Positions 1-6,735 of a stretch of 64,000 nucleotides of DNA are shown piece by piece. The translations under genes were made by a program, and so were the position numbers. The notes beneath the pieces are model-generated. The model was not told where the DNA came from. It ran no database searches and saw only the letters and a program-made list of their open reading frames with translations. Positions within the stretch are counted from its first letter, which is position 1. Each line of letters begins with the position of its first letter. Source of the DNA: Trinickia dinghuensis. Lineage in GTDB: Bacteria; Pseudomonadota; Gammaproteobacteria; Burkholderiales; Burkholderiaceae. The stretch spans positions 62,001 through 126,000 of the forward strand of contig NZ_QRGA01000001.1 in the NCBI RefSeq assembly GCF_003367175.1, in the 5' to 3' direction.

Positions 1-1115
1 CAGTAGCCGGCCCAGTAGCCGATCGCCCGCTCGGCTTCGACGATCGCTCGCCCCTGTGCCAGTTGACGGTGGATTGCCGGGTGCCGCGCAATCGGTACGG
101 TCGCGATACCGGCTCCGCCGTGCGCCTCTCGTGCAACCGCTTGTCCCTGCATACGTTCGAACGCGTACGACGATGCGCTGTGCCACGCGCGCTGCGCGTG
201 ACCGACTCCCTGCATCGCGACCTGCAGCCGCGCGGCATTCATCATGACGAACATCGATGCCAGCCCGCCGTGGGGCTCGCCCACTAGCCAACCGACGGCG
301 TCATCGAAGCGCATCGTGCAAGTCGGGCTCGCCTTGAGCCCCATCTTTTTTTCGATGCCTTCGCAATGGACGGGGTTGCGCGCGCGCCCCGCTGGCGCGT
401 CGAGCCATTTCGGCACGACGAACAGCGACAGCCCCTTTGTCCCGGGCGGCGCATCCGGCAATCGAGCCAGCACCAAATGCACGATGTTATCGGTCAGATC
501 GTGCTCGCCGCCCGTCACGAAGATTTTTTCACCGCTGATTCGATAGGACTCTCCCGAGGCGTCCGGCACAGCGCGCGTGCGCAGCAGCGCAAGATCGCTG
601 CCCGCCTGAGGTTCGGTCAGGCACATCGTGGCGAGCCATTCGCCCGTCGCCACCTTCGGCAACAGTGTCTGCCGAATCCACGGCGATCCGTGCGTGCCCA
701 AGCACGCGGTCGCACCGTGTGTCAGCCCCGGCGACATTAGCCACGCGTGATTCGCCGCGGCCAGCATTTCCTGCAGCGCGACGTCGAGCAAATGCGGCAG
801 GCCTTGGCCGCCGTGCCTGACGTCGAGAGACAGCGTGGGCCAGCCGGCGTCCACATACTCGCGATATGCCTCGCGAAAACCCGCCGGCATCCTCACGTCG
901 CCGCCGTCGAAACGGCATCCTTCCCAATCGCCGCGGCCGTTCAGCGGCGCGATGCGTTCGGAGACGAACCGCCCCGCTTCCTCCAACACCTGCCGAGCCA
1001 TCGCCAGGTCGAGGTCGGTCCATTGCGGAACCTCGCGCCAAAATGCCGGGGCATCCAGCCATCGTTCAATCACGAAACACATGTCTTGCAACGGCACGTC
1101 GTAGGGCACGCTCAT
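1..1115 (-). CDS. Acyl-CoA dehydrogenase, large DmdC-like type (C-terminus beyond the left edge)
   Basis: FAD-dependent acyl-CoA dehydrogenase, which would introduce the alpha-beta double bond into an acyl-CoA thioester in the cytoplasm. I translated the open frame by hand from an ATG at 1113-1115, preceded by a good ribosome site (GAGGAAG). It runs without a stop for about 371 codons to the window edge, so the C-terminal domain is missing from view. Visible hallmarks are the N-terminal segment VPYDVPLQDMCFVIERW, typical of the roughly 590-residue dehydrogenases related to 3-methylmercaptopropionyl-CoA dehydrogenase, then LTEPQAGSDL (residues 166-175) and GEKIFVTGG (195-203) of the flavin/substrate-binding middle domain. 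The substrate cannot be told from sequence. The upstream region carries a 15-bp palindrome. Confidence 0.9.
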   Translation of the reverse strand, partial: MSVPYDVPLQDMCFVIERWLDAPAFWREVPQWTDLDLAMARQVLEEAGRFVSERIAPLNGRGDWEGCRFDGGDVRMPAGFREAYREYVDAGWPTLSLDVRHGGQGLPHLLDVALQEMLAAANHAWLMSPGLTHGATACLGTHGSPWIRQTLLPKVATGEWLATMCLTEPQAGSDLALLRTRAVPDASGESYRISGEKIFVTGGEHDLTDNIVHLVLARLPDAPPGTKGLSLFVVPKWLDAPAGRARNPVHCEGIEKKMGLKASPTCTMRFDDAVGWLVGEPHGGLASMFVMMNAARLQVAMQGVGHAQRAWHSASSYAFERMQGQAVAREAHGGAGIATVPIARHPAIHRQLAQGRAIVEAERAIGYWAGY

Positions 1116-1144
1116 CGGATCTTCCTCGTCAGCTTGAATTCATT

Positions 1145-1159
1145 ATCAGGTAACCTGAT
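1145..1159. promoter_or_regulatory. 15-bp palindromic operator candidate upstream of the acyl-CoA dehydrogenase
   Basis: ATCAGGT-A-ACCTGAT is a perfect 7-1-7 inverted repeat, 30 bp upstream of the acyl-CoA dehydrogenase start. The size and position suit a dimeric repressor of TetR or MarR type. No regulator gene of that kind is adjacent inside the window, so the cognate protein is unknown. Confidence 0.5.
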
Positions 1160-1273
1160 TCAACATGCAAGACGAGAGGAGACCGGTGAAAACCCCGACC
1201 GGGTCATGAAGACACTCGGTGTTTCGGAGACGATGAAAAGCATGAAGCCGGTCGAAGTGGGACCGAGAATCCT

Positions 1274-1906
1274 TTAAGCGGTGTGACGCCGATATAGAGC
1301 TAGCGACCCCGCTAGCGCAACGAGGACAGCCCCACAGGACCGTTCCAGCCATAGCGCTCCCGACGCCTTCAGAAGACGCATTGCTCGCGCACCGAGTAGC
1401 GAATAGCCGAACATGATCGAGCAATCCAGCATCGCGAACGTTATGGCAAGTGCCGTGTACTGCGGCGCAAGTGGCGCGGATGGTGCGATGAACTGGGGCA
1501 AAAATGCGGAGAAGAACAGATACCCTTTCGGGTTTGTGACCGCGGTGAGGAAACTTTTCAGGAAAATCGCCGAGTTGCTCTCGCGACTTGTTTCACCATG
1601 CGTACTCGCGACGTTCAATGTCCCTTTCGACATCAACAGCCTGACACCAATGTACGCAAGGTAGACCACGCCGACCCATTTGACGACGGCGAACCAGAAC
1701 GCCGACGCTGCCAGCAGCGCACCGAGACCCAACGCCACAGCGAAAATCAAAACGAAATCGGATGCGATCGCTCCGGCAAACCCATAAGCAGCACGACGAA
1801 GGCCATAACTGGAGCCATTGGTCAACGCCAGTAGAACCGTCGGTCCAGGCGTTGCAATACCTACAAAGGCTACAGCGGCAAAGATTAGCAACGTGCTTTC
1901 ACTCAT
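1274..1906 (-). CDS. LysE/RhtB family amino-acid exporter
   Basis: Inner-membrane exporter of 210 residues, the usual family length, expected to expel an amino acid or derivative. The ATG at 1906 is chosen over an upstream in-frame ATG because GGAGAAGAG lies just ahead of it and the mature family start (MSESTLLIFAAVAFVGIATPGPT) follows directly. The ATPGPT motif near residue 20 and six hydrophobic segments fit LysE/RhtB. NPKGYLFF, in the second half, matches the family's conserved NPK region. The gene lies between the acyl-CoA dehydrogenase and a Crp/Fnr gene on the same strand, with long gaps, so it is probably transcribed alone. Substrate is unknown. Confidence 0.88.
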   Translation of the reverse strand: MSESTLLIFAAVAFVGIATPGPTVLLALTNGSSYGLRRAAYGFAGAIASDFVLIFAVALGLGALLAASAFWFAVVKWVGVVYLAYIGVRLLMSKGTLNVASTHGETSRESNSAIFLKSFLTAVTNPKGYLFFSAFLPQFIAPSAPLAPQYTALAITFAMLDCSIMFGYSLLGARAMRLLKASGALWLERSCGAVLVALAGSLALYRRHTA

Positions 1907-2139
1907 GGCGCTCTTCTCCGTGGTCAAGGATGGGACGGACCCCATGGCCGCCAAGTATAGTGCTGCGCTATCGATCATCGGCGAGAAACGCGACTCAGGC
2001 TTGGCGGCCCGTGCGCAGGCGCAGGAGGGCGCAGGCACCGCACGTCGATGTCACGCTCGAACATGCCAGTTTGCCTTGGGATCGATCAGCCGTGTTTCGT
2101 GCGATCGGGCATGCTCGGATAACCGCGCCGAGCGGATAC

Positions 2140-2898
2140 TCAAACTGCGCGTAAATGCACCTGAGCCGCGAGCCCCCGTGCGTCGACGATCTCGATTTCT
2201 CCGTAGCGCAATGCCACAAGCCCATCACGTTCGAACTGACGAAGAATCTGGTTCACGGTTTGGCGAGAGAGCGCCAGCATCAACGCAAGATCTTCCTGCG
2301 GCGTATTGATCACCCGCGACCGGCTGGGCGTATCGTTCAGGCCCGCCGCTTCGCCATATTCATCGGCCAGCAGCAACAAACGTCGCGCGACACGCGCCGG
2401 TGCCGGCAGCAAGGCAGCCTCCTCGATCGCTTCGAACGCGAGACGAAGCTTATGTGTCATGAGCAGGCCGAACACTTGCCAATAAGCCGGCTCGGCTTCG
2501 AGCAGCGCGTCCAGCGCCGCGCGCGGAACATGAAACAGCGTGGAGTCCCGCACGGCATGCGCGTCGTGCGTGCGAGCGCCGCGATCGAACAGCGCGATTT
2601 CGCCGAACCAATGTCCGATGCTGACCACGGCGAGCAATGTCTCGCGTCCATCCGCGGTGACAGCGCCCAGTCGCACAGCGCCTTCGAGCACGCAGTACAG
2701 GCCGTCGTAGGCTTGACCGCGCATGAACAGGCATTCGCTCGCATTCAACGCACGTGTGTGGCCGTGCTCGCGCAGCGCATCGCGCAACGTCCCGGGCACG
2801 CCGCGAAACCAGGCGCTGCGCTCGAGCATCGCGTGCGCGGCAGCGGTTTCGAGCGGTCGATGTTGCGACGTCGCGGGCTTGGTGAGGCGAGAAGTCAT
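2140..2898 (-). CDS. Crp/Fnr family transcriptional regulator
   Basis: Cytoplasmic transcription factor of 252 residues. The N-terminal half is a cyclic-nucleotide-binding-like beta barrel (roughly residues 30-145, with GLYCVLEGAVRLG and GHWFGEIALFDRGART), and the C-terminal helix-turn-helix contains TPQEDLALMLALSRQTVNQILRQFER. No Fnr-type cysteine cluster is seen, so it is unlikely to sense oxygen through an iron-sulfur centre. The effector is unknown. It is divergent from the DUF962 gene across about 160 bp and could control it, itself, or distant targets. Confidence 0.88.
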   Translation of the reverse strand: MTSRLTKPATSQHRPLETAAAHAMLERSAWFRGVPGTLRDALREHGHTRALNASECLFMRGQAYDGLYCVLEGAVRLGAVTADGRETLLAVVSIGHWFGEIALFDRGARTHDAHAVRDSTLFHVPRAALDALLEAEPAYWQVFGLLMTHKLRLAFEAIEEAALLPAPARVARRLLLLADEYGEAAGLNDTPSRSRVINTPQEDLALMLALSRQTVNQILRQFERDGLVALRYGEIEIVDARGLAAQVHLRAV

Positions 2899-3062
2899 GG
2901 GCGCTTCACATTAGACCAACCGCAGCGCGCGGCCGCGCGCTCGTGGCTGAGGAACGATCATCGAACTAAAATGGGGGAAATCTGGGCGAATTGTCGGCTA
3001 GCCGAATGTCTGCCGCCCCTTGCCCCGGTGATCATATCGCTTTTGGGGACAGCGAGGCAGCC

Positions 3063-3608
3063 ATGAAAAATCTAACCGAGCAACTGACTCAGTATGCTGC
3101 CTACCATCGCGATCGGCGCAACGTCGCCACGCATTTTGTCGGCATTCCGCTGATCGTGCTGGCGTTGGCGGTATTGCTTTCGCGTCCTGTGATCGTGACG
3201 GTGGGCGCGCTGCCGATTTCTCCTGCGTGGCTTCTGTTCGGCGCAGCAACGCTGTACTACCTCGTATTGGATGTTCCGCTCGGTTTGATGATGGTGGTCG
3301 TTAGCGCCGCATGCGTAGCGTTTGGTGCGTGGCTCGGACAGTACGGCACGGCGACCTCGGTCGGCATCGGAATCGGCTTGTTCGTCGTCGGCTGGATCTT
3401 TCAGTTCGTCGGCCACTCAGTTTGGGAGCATCGCAAGCCGGCCTTTTTCGACGATGTGACGGGGCTTCTCATCGGGCCGCTGTTCGTGCTGGCGGAGGCG
3501 CTGTTCGGTATCGGGTGGCGTCCGTCGCTGCGGGAGGCTATCGAGGCGAAAGTAGGCTCCACGCGGATCAATCCGCCGCGCGGGCAGGTGGCTAAGCCGA
3601 GGAGTTAA
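3063..3608 (+). CDS. DUF962 / Mpo1-like membrane protein
   Basis: Small multi-pass membrane protein of 181 residues. YHRDRRNVATHFVGIP near the N-terminus and QFVGHSVWEHRKPA in the second half carry the conserved histidines of the DUF962 family. Yeast Mpo1 of this family is an iron-dependent dioxygenase acting on 2-hydroxy fatty acids; bacterial members are mostly uncharacterised. Four hydrophobic stretches lie between and around these motifs. The ATG at 3063 gives the family-like start MKNLTEQLTQYAAYHRD; an in-frame start at 2991 would add 24 residues of unlikely composition. Ribosome site is weak (GAGGCAG). Confidence 0.8.
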   Translation: MKNLTEQLTQYAAYHRDRRNVATHFVGIPLIVLALAVLLSRPVIVTVGALPISPAWLLFGAATLYYLVLDVPLGLMMVVVSAACVAFGAWLGQYGTATSVGIGIGLFVVGWIFQFVGHSVWEHRKPAFFDDVTGLLIGPLFVLAEALFGIGWRPSLREAIEAKVGSTRINPPRGQVAKPRS

Positions 3609-3702
3609 ACGAGGAACAGCATCGTTCCGGTCCTTAGCTCCATCGATCTCACGCTGCGCTCTTGAATATCCACTCAGATCCACTCGCGCATGTCCATCAT
3701 CA

Positions 3703-4041
3703 CTAAAGCGATATCCAATCGCGGGACGCGGGAATCAGAATAAACAGCTTGATCGCCGACGACAGCGCGCCGCTGATTAGTCCGGCCTTCAGTAACGCGT
3801 GATCAGTCGCGCTGAACTCGATGGGAGCACGCCGCGCATCCGCGCTCAGTTCGCGCGCAACCTGAGCGATGTTACGGGAACTCGTCGTTCGCGCAAGAAC
3901 ATCCATATCGTCGGCGGTTCGCAATGAGCGGCTCACCTTGAAGGCCGGAATCCAGGCGAGCCCGATGCTGCCGAGCGCGAACACTTCGGCAAGAATCTCA
4001 AAGCAATCGGCCAGGTATTCCCGGGTCAAAACGCGCTCCAC
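3703..4041 (-). CDS. Hypothetical small membrane protein, overlapping the XRE regulator gene
   Basis: I do not recognise this 112-residue protein. It has two hydrophobic stretches, FEILAEVFALGSIGLAWIPAF near the N-terminus and LLKAGLISGALSSAIKLFIL near the C-terminus, with a charged middle segment, suggesting a small inner-membrane protein with two passes. Its start overlaps the end of the upstream XRE gene by 16 bases, so the two are almost certainly cotranscribed and translationally coupled. A small membrane protein tied to a DNA-binding regulator is compatible with a toxin-antitoxin-like or stress module, but no family match supports a function. Confidence 0.6.
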   Translation of the reverse strand: MERVLTREYLADCFEILAEVFALGSIGLAWIPAFKVSRSLRTADDMDVLARTTSSRNIAQVARELSADARRAPIEFSATDHALLKAGLISGALSSAIKLFILIPASRDWISL

Positions 4042-4478
4042 AGCGGTTCGAATTCATCTGCGGCCGCAGTATCCGCGACACTCCGGATTCGCCCGCGCCT
4101 CTGACCCTTCACATTGGCGAATCGAACCAACGCTCCCTTACGCTCCGCCACTGTTACGCCCTCACCGGGACGGTTGGTCGATCCAGACACGGTCGCTTCG
4201 TTGGCGAAGCCCATCACGAGCTTCATGCCGAGCGCGTGTGCGAACTGCACGATCCGATCGAAAGTCGGCCCGTTCACGCCTTCGCCCTTTTCCAAGCGGC
4301 TGATTTCCGACTGGTTTATAGAGAGCCGCTGGGCAAGTCCGGCTTGGGTCAGCCCCTGACTTTCCCGGGCTGCACGTACCATCCGCCCAAATCGGACCAA
4401 TTGGCCCCGCTCCTCGTACCCAGCCTTGAACAACGGGTCTTGCATGAGTTCGTTACGGAGTTCAGTCAGCTTGCCCAT
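4026..4478 (-). CDS. XRE family helix-turn-helix regulator (antitoxin-like)
   Basis: Cytoplasmic DNA-binding protein of 150 residues. The Cro/CI-type helix-turn-helix spans roughly residues 30-85 (GRMVRAARESQGLTQAGLAQRLSINQSEISRLEKGEG in the sequence). The N-terminal leader (MGKLTELRNELMQDPLF) resembles XRE antitoxins that pair with RelE/HigB toxins, but no such toxin is next to it. The ATG at 4478 is preceded by AAGGAGAGGATT, a strong ribosome site, so upstream in-frame starts are rejected. The C-terminal 60 residues are basic and unassigned. It overlaps the downstream membrane-protein gene. Upstream lies a broken frame and the TnpB element. Confidence 0.8.
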   Translation of the reverse strand: MGKLTELRNELMQDPLFKAGYEERGQLVRFGRMVRAARESQGLTQAGLAQRLSINQSEISRLEKGEGVNGPTFDRIVQFAHALGMKLVMGFANEATVSGSTNRPGEGVTVAERKGALVRFANVKGQRRGRIRSVADTAAADEFEPLWSAF

Positions 4479-4489
4479 AATCCTCTCCT

Positions 4490-4712
4490 TCAAACACGTG
4501 TGGTAGCCATGGCTCGTGCGGCTATTGCAGTGGTGTCCACGGCTAAGAGCTTGAACACTGGCAGTTCGCCGGACACCGGCGACTGAGCGATAGCAAACAC
4601 GCCAAACATTTGGGGCGCACAACGCTCGTAAAGCCCCTGCCCATTCGGGACGAAAAGCGGCTGTACCGGAAATTCCCCCGATGCAATATCGTGAGCGATC
4701 ACGGCTTGACAT
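4490..4712 (-). pseudogene. 3' remnant of an unidentified gene cut off at the TnpB element
   Basis: A frame of about 70 codons (from GTG at 4702) ends at 4490, 11 bases before the XRE gene. In frame, the codons upstream of the GTG run straight into the end hairpin of the TnpB element, with no ribosome site before the GTG. The simplest reading is that this is the C-terminal part of a gene whose 5' portion was separated by the insertion. The peptide (ending LAVDTTAIAARAMATTRV) is not one I recognise. It would have been the first gene of the XRE / membrane-protein unit. It may instead be a genuine short gene started at the GTG. Confidence 0.4.
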
Positions 4713-4717
4713 CCTCA

Positions 4718-4733
4718 CCGCCCTAAAGGGCGG
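4718..4733 (-). repeat. End hairpin downstream of tnpB
   Basis: CCGCCC-TAAA-GGGCGG forms a 6-bp stem with a 4-base loop, 16 bases past the tnpB stop. In IS1341/IS605 elements such a right-end hairpin also forms the 3' part of the non-coding guide RNA used by TnpB. That RNA would be read on the minus strand, with its guide segment lying just below 4713. Confidence 0.55.
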
Positions 4734-4748
4734 AAATTCCTACTGCGC

Positions 4749-5960
4749 TTAAGCCACGATAGCTTGCGCTTCAGTGGGTTCCTGCTTCACCGGGCGACCT
4801 GACAGCATCGTCCCTCCACAGGCCATCGCGGCGTGTCCCGCCGCTAAAACGTTGATCGCGCCGACGTGATCGGCGTGTGCCTCGTGCCCGCACTTGACGC
4901 ACGCGAATAGGGCTTGCGTCTTACGGTTGTCGGCCGATATATGACCGCAGCACGGACACGTGCGACTCGTGTTCCGCGGCGCAACGGCGATGAATAGGCC
5001 TCCGTGCCACGCCGCCTTGTACTCGAGTTGGCGACGGAACTCGCCCCATCCCTGATCGAGGATCGACTTGTTCAGCCCGCCTTTTGCTCGAACGTTGTGG
5101 CCCGGCGCTTTGACCGTCCCTCTGGCCGAGCGCGTCATGTTGCGCACTTGAAGGTTTTCGACGGCGATCATTGCGTGGCTTTTACAGATCGCGTTCGATG
5201 CCTTATGCAGAAAATCCGAGCGTGCGTTTGCGATGCGCGCGTGAATGCGTTGAATTCTGACCTTAGCCTTCTTCCAGTTCGCCGAGCCCTTCACCTTGCT
5301 CGCCATGCGACGCTGATACTTCGCGAGGCGCTGTTCGTGTTTCTTGAAGCTGCTCAGTGGCGCGATAAACGTACCGTCGCTCAGCGTCGCGAAACGTACG
5401 ACACCTACATCGATACCCACCGCCGGGCCATGTGGAACCGGCTGCTCGACCTGGCGCGCCGTGAGAATGGATACGTACCACTTGCCTGCGCGAAGCGATA
5501 CAGTCGCGCTGCGCACCTCACCCAGTACCATACGGCTATTGCGATAACGCAGCCAGCCGAGCTTGGGCAGCGCGATACGGCCGTTTCTCCGGTCAAGCTT
5601 AATTTGCTTCGCGTCAGGATAGCGAAAACTATCGCCCATGCCCTTACGTTTGAAGCGGGGGAAGGCCGTGCGCTTCTCGAAGAAATTGACGAAGGCGCGA
5701 TCCAAGTCCCTGAGCGCGCATTGCGAAGTGTGAACCGGTGCATCCTTCAGCCATGGCGTTTCCAGCGAATGGCGCCATGCCGTCAAACGCTTTGCCATCG
5801 GCACATAGCCGATGAACTTTCCACCCGCTTCGTGGGTTTCCTTCTGCAAAGCCAGCGCCTTGTTATAGACGAAGCGGCACATGCCCGCGAACTGACGCAT
5901 CTTGCGCGCATGTTCGCCGCTCGGCTTCAGTTCGAATCGGAAGGCTTGCAGTCGTTGCAT
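4749..5960 (-). CDS. tnpB: RNA-guided nuclease TnpB, IS1341-type
   Basis: TnpB of 403 residues, full length for the family. It has the N-terminal helix-turn-helix/OrfB region, the split RuvC domain with all three acidic residues in place (D184 in VGIDVGVVRFATLSDG, E268 in IAVENLQ, D364 in AHADHVGAINVLAAG), and the zinc ribbon between the last two (C335/C338 and C354/C357). The coding sequence has no stops or frameshifts, so the protein is predicted active as an RNA-guided DNA endonuclease. Starting at the ATG at 5960 gives the normal MQRLQAFRFELKP start. No tnpA is nearby. The 3' end of the gene together with the downstream hairpin would encode its guide RNA. Confidence 0.93.
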   Translation of the reverse strand: MQRLQAFRFELKPSGEHARKMRQFAGMCRFVYNKALALQKETHEAGGKFIGYVPMAKRLTAWRHSLETPWLKDAPVHTSQCALRDLDRAFVNFFEKRTAFPRFKRKGMGDSFRYPDAKQIKLDRRNGRIALPKLGWLRYRNSRMVLGEVRSATVSLRAGKWYVSILTARQVEQPVPHGPAVGIDVGVVRFATLSDGTFIAPLSSFKKHEQRLAKYQRRMASKVKGSANWKKAKVRIQRIHARIANARSDFLHKASNAICKSHAMIAVENLQVRNMTRSARGTVKAPGHNVRAKGGLNKSILDQGWGEFRRQLEYKAAWHGGLFIAVAPRNTSRTCPCCGHISADNRKTQALFACVKCGHEAHADHVGAINVLAAGHAAMACGGTMLSGRPVKQEPTEAQAIVA

Positions 5961-6213
5961 AGGGTCGTATTGTCCGCCGATGTGGCTACATTGACGGCTA
6001 GGACAGTTCTGAAAATGCGTGCCGAGCCTACTTGTCAGAAAGAAGACCTACCCGAGCATCCAGAAAACCGATGGGGAGGCACACCACGGTCCTCCTCCCA
6101 TTTCTCGGGTGGCTGCGGCGCGGGGCACCGATTAAGATCGTGCGTCAGCGCATCGACCAGCAGCGCCCGCACCAACGCCTCAGAAGGACGCCTGCGGCAT
6201 CCGCACTATCCTT

Positions 6214-6233
6214 CCTCGCCCTGAAGGACGAGG
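6214..6233. repeat. Imperfect end hairpin on the tnpB-upstream side
   Basis: CCTCG and CGAGG flank CCCTGAAGGA, giving a 5-bp stem plus two inner pairs around one mismatch. It resembles hairpins at ends of IS1341-type elements and marks the probable outer limit of the mobile element or the remnant of a second copy in the opposite orientation. Confidence 0.4.
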
Positions 6234-6240
6234 TTTGACG

Positions 6241-6735
6241 TGCATTTCAATCAAGATTTCCTCGCGCGGTTGATAGGGCAGCGCAACGTTCTGCCGATAT
6301 GCGCTAAGCAGCGCCAGCGACACGAAGCCCCTTATTTTATTTATCTCAAATCTCGGTGGGAACAACAGATGTCGAAAAGACAGACGTGCGGGCCACCGCT
6401 GAGCGGCCCCCAGCATCCGCCGCAGTGCGGTTGGCTCTCAAGACGAAAGCGGGACATACGCAAATCAACTCGCCGCTCTGGCCGGTGACTAAATAAGTCT
6501 AAATCGCATATCGCTCCCTAACGTGCTTATCTACTCGCACAAATGAAAAAGCCGGCTTGCGCCGGCTTTTCCTTCCTCGCACCAAACGGACAAGCCATAT
6601 CGGTATCGGGGATTAGTTGTTAAGGTGATTGTAAACAAGCGCTTCCACGGATGTCAAGTTCTACTCATTCGTTCCGCGACAATTAATCATCGCTCGTGAT
6701 TGCGCGCAGGAGACCGTCGACGGGCTCAGCCGCCG
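6241..6735. other. Non-coding stretch between the TnpB element and the chemoreceptor gene
   Basis: About 495 bp with no convincing gene. It contains an AT-rich patch near 6330-6350 and the strong terminator at 6546-6570, which serves the chemoreceptor gene read from the right. A minus-strand frame at 6180-6416 has a protein-like segment but no ribosome site and runs into the TnpB element; it might be the 5' part of the gene interrupted by the element. Confidence 0.5.
6546..6570 (-). terminator. Rho-independent terminator downstream of the chemoreceptor gene
   Basis: GCCGGC-TTGC-GCCGGC flanked by AAAAA on one side and TTTT on the other forms a strong stem of 6 GC pairs, extended by A-T pairs. 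On the minus strand it ends in CTTTTTCATTT, about 165 bp beyond the chemoreceptor stop codon. The symmetry means it could also work on the plus strand. Confidence 0.75.

Larger units (their letters stand above)
4713..6240 (-). mobile_element. IS200/IS605-superfamily element, IS1341 group (tnpB only)
   Basis: A single tnpB gene with no Y1-transposase (tnpA) beside it, bounded by short hairpins that resemble ends of this family. On the tnpB-downstream side the hairpin is 4718-4733; on the upstream side an imperfect hairpin sits at 6214-6233, followed by TTTGACG. No terminal inverted repeats or target duplication are expected or seen in this superfamily. The exact ends are my estimate. The 250 bp between tnpB and the upstream hairpin hold no gene. 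Movement would need a TnpA supplied from elsewhere. Confidence 0.65.

Noticed and set aside
529-1062. Minus-strand frame of 177 codons inside the acyl-CoA dehydrogenase
   Set aside because: Arginine-rich product out of frame with the clear dehydrogenase translation, which continues open to the window edge.
5004-6224. Plus-strand open frame of about 400 codons opposite tnpB
   Set aside because: Looks like a second transposase by length only; the composition is that of antisense DNA, and tnpB on the minus strand explains the region fully.
6180-6416. Minus-strand frame near the TnpB element as the missing 5' part of the severed gene at 4490-4712
   Set aside because: Part of the peptide is protein-like, but there is no ribosome site, and I could not show that the two pieces join into one family.
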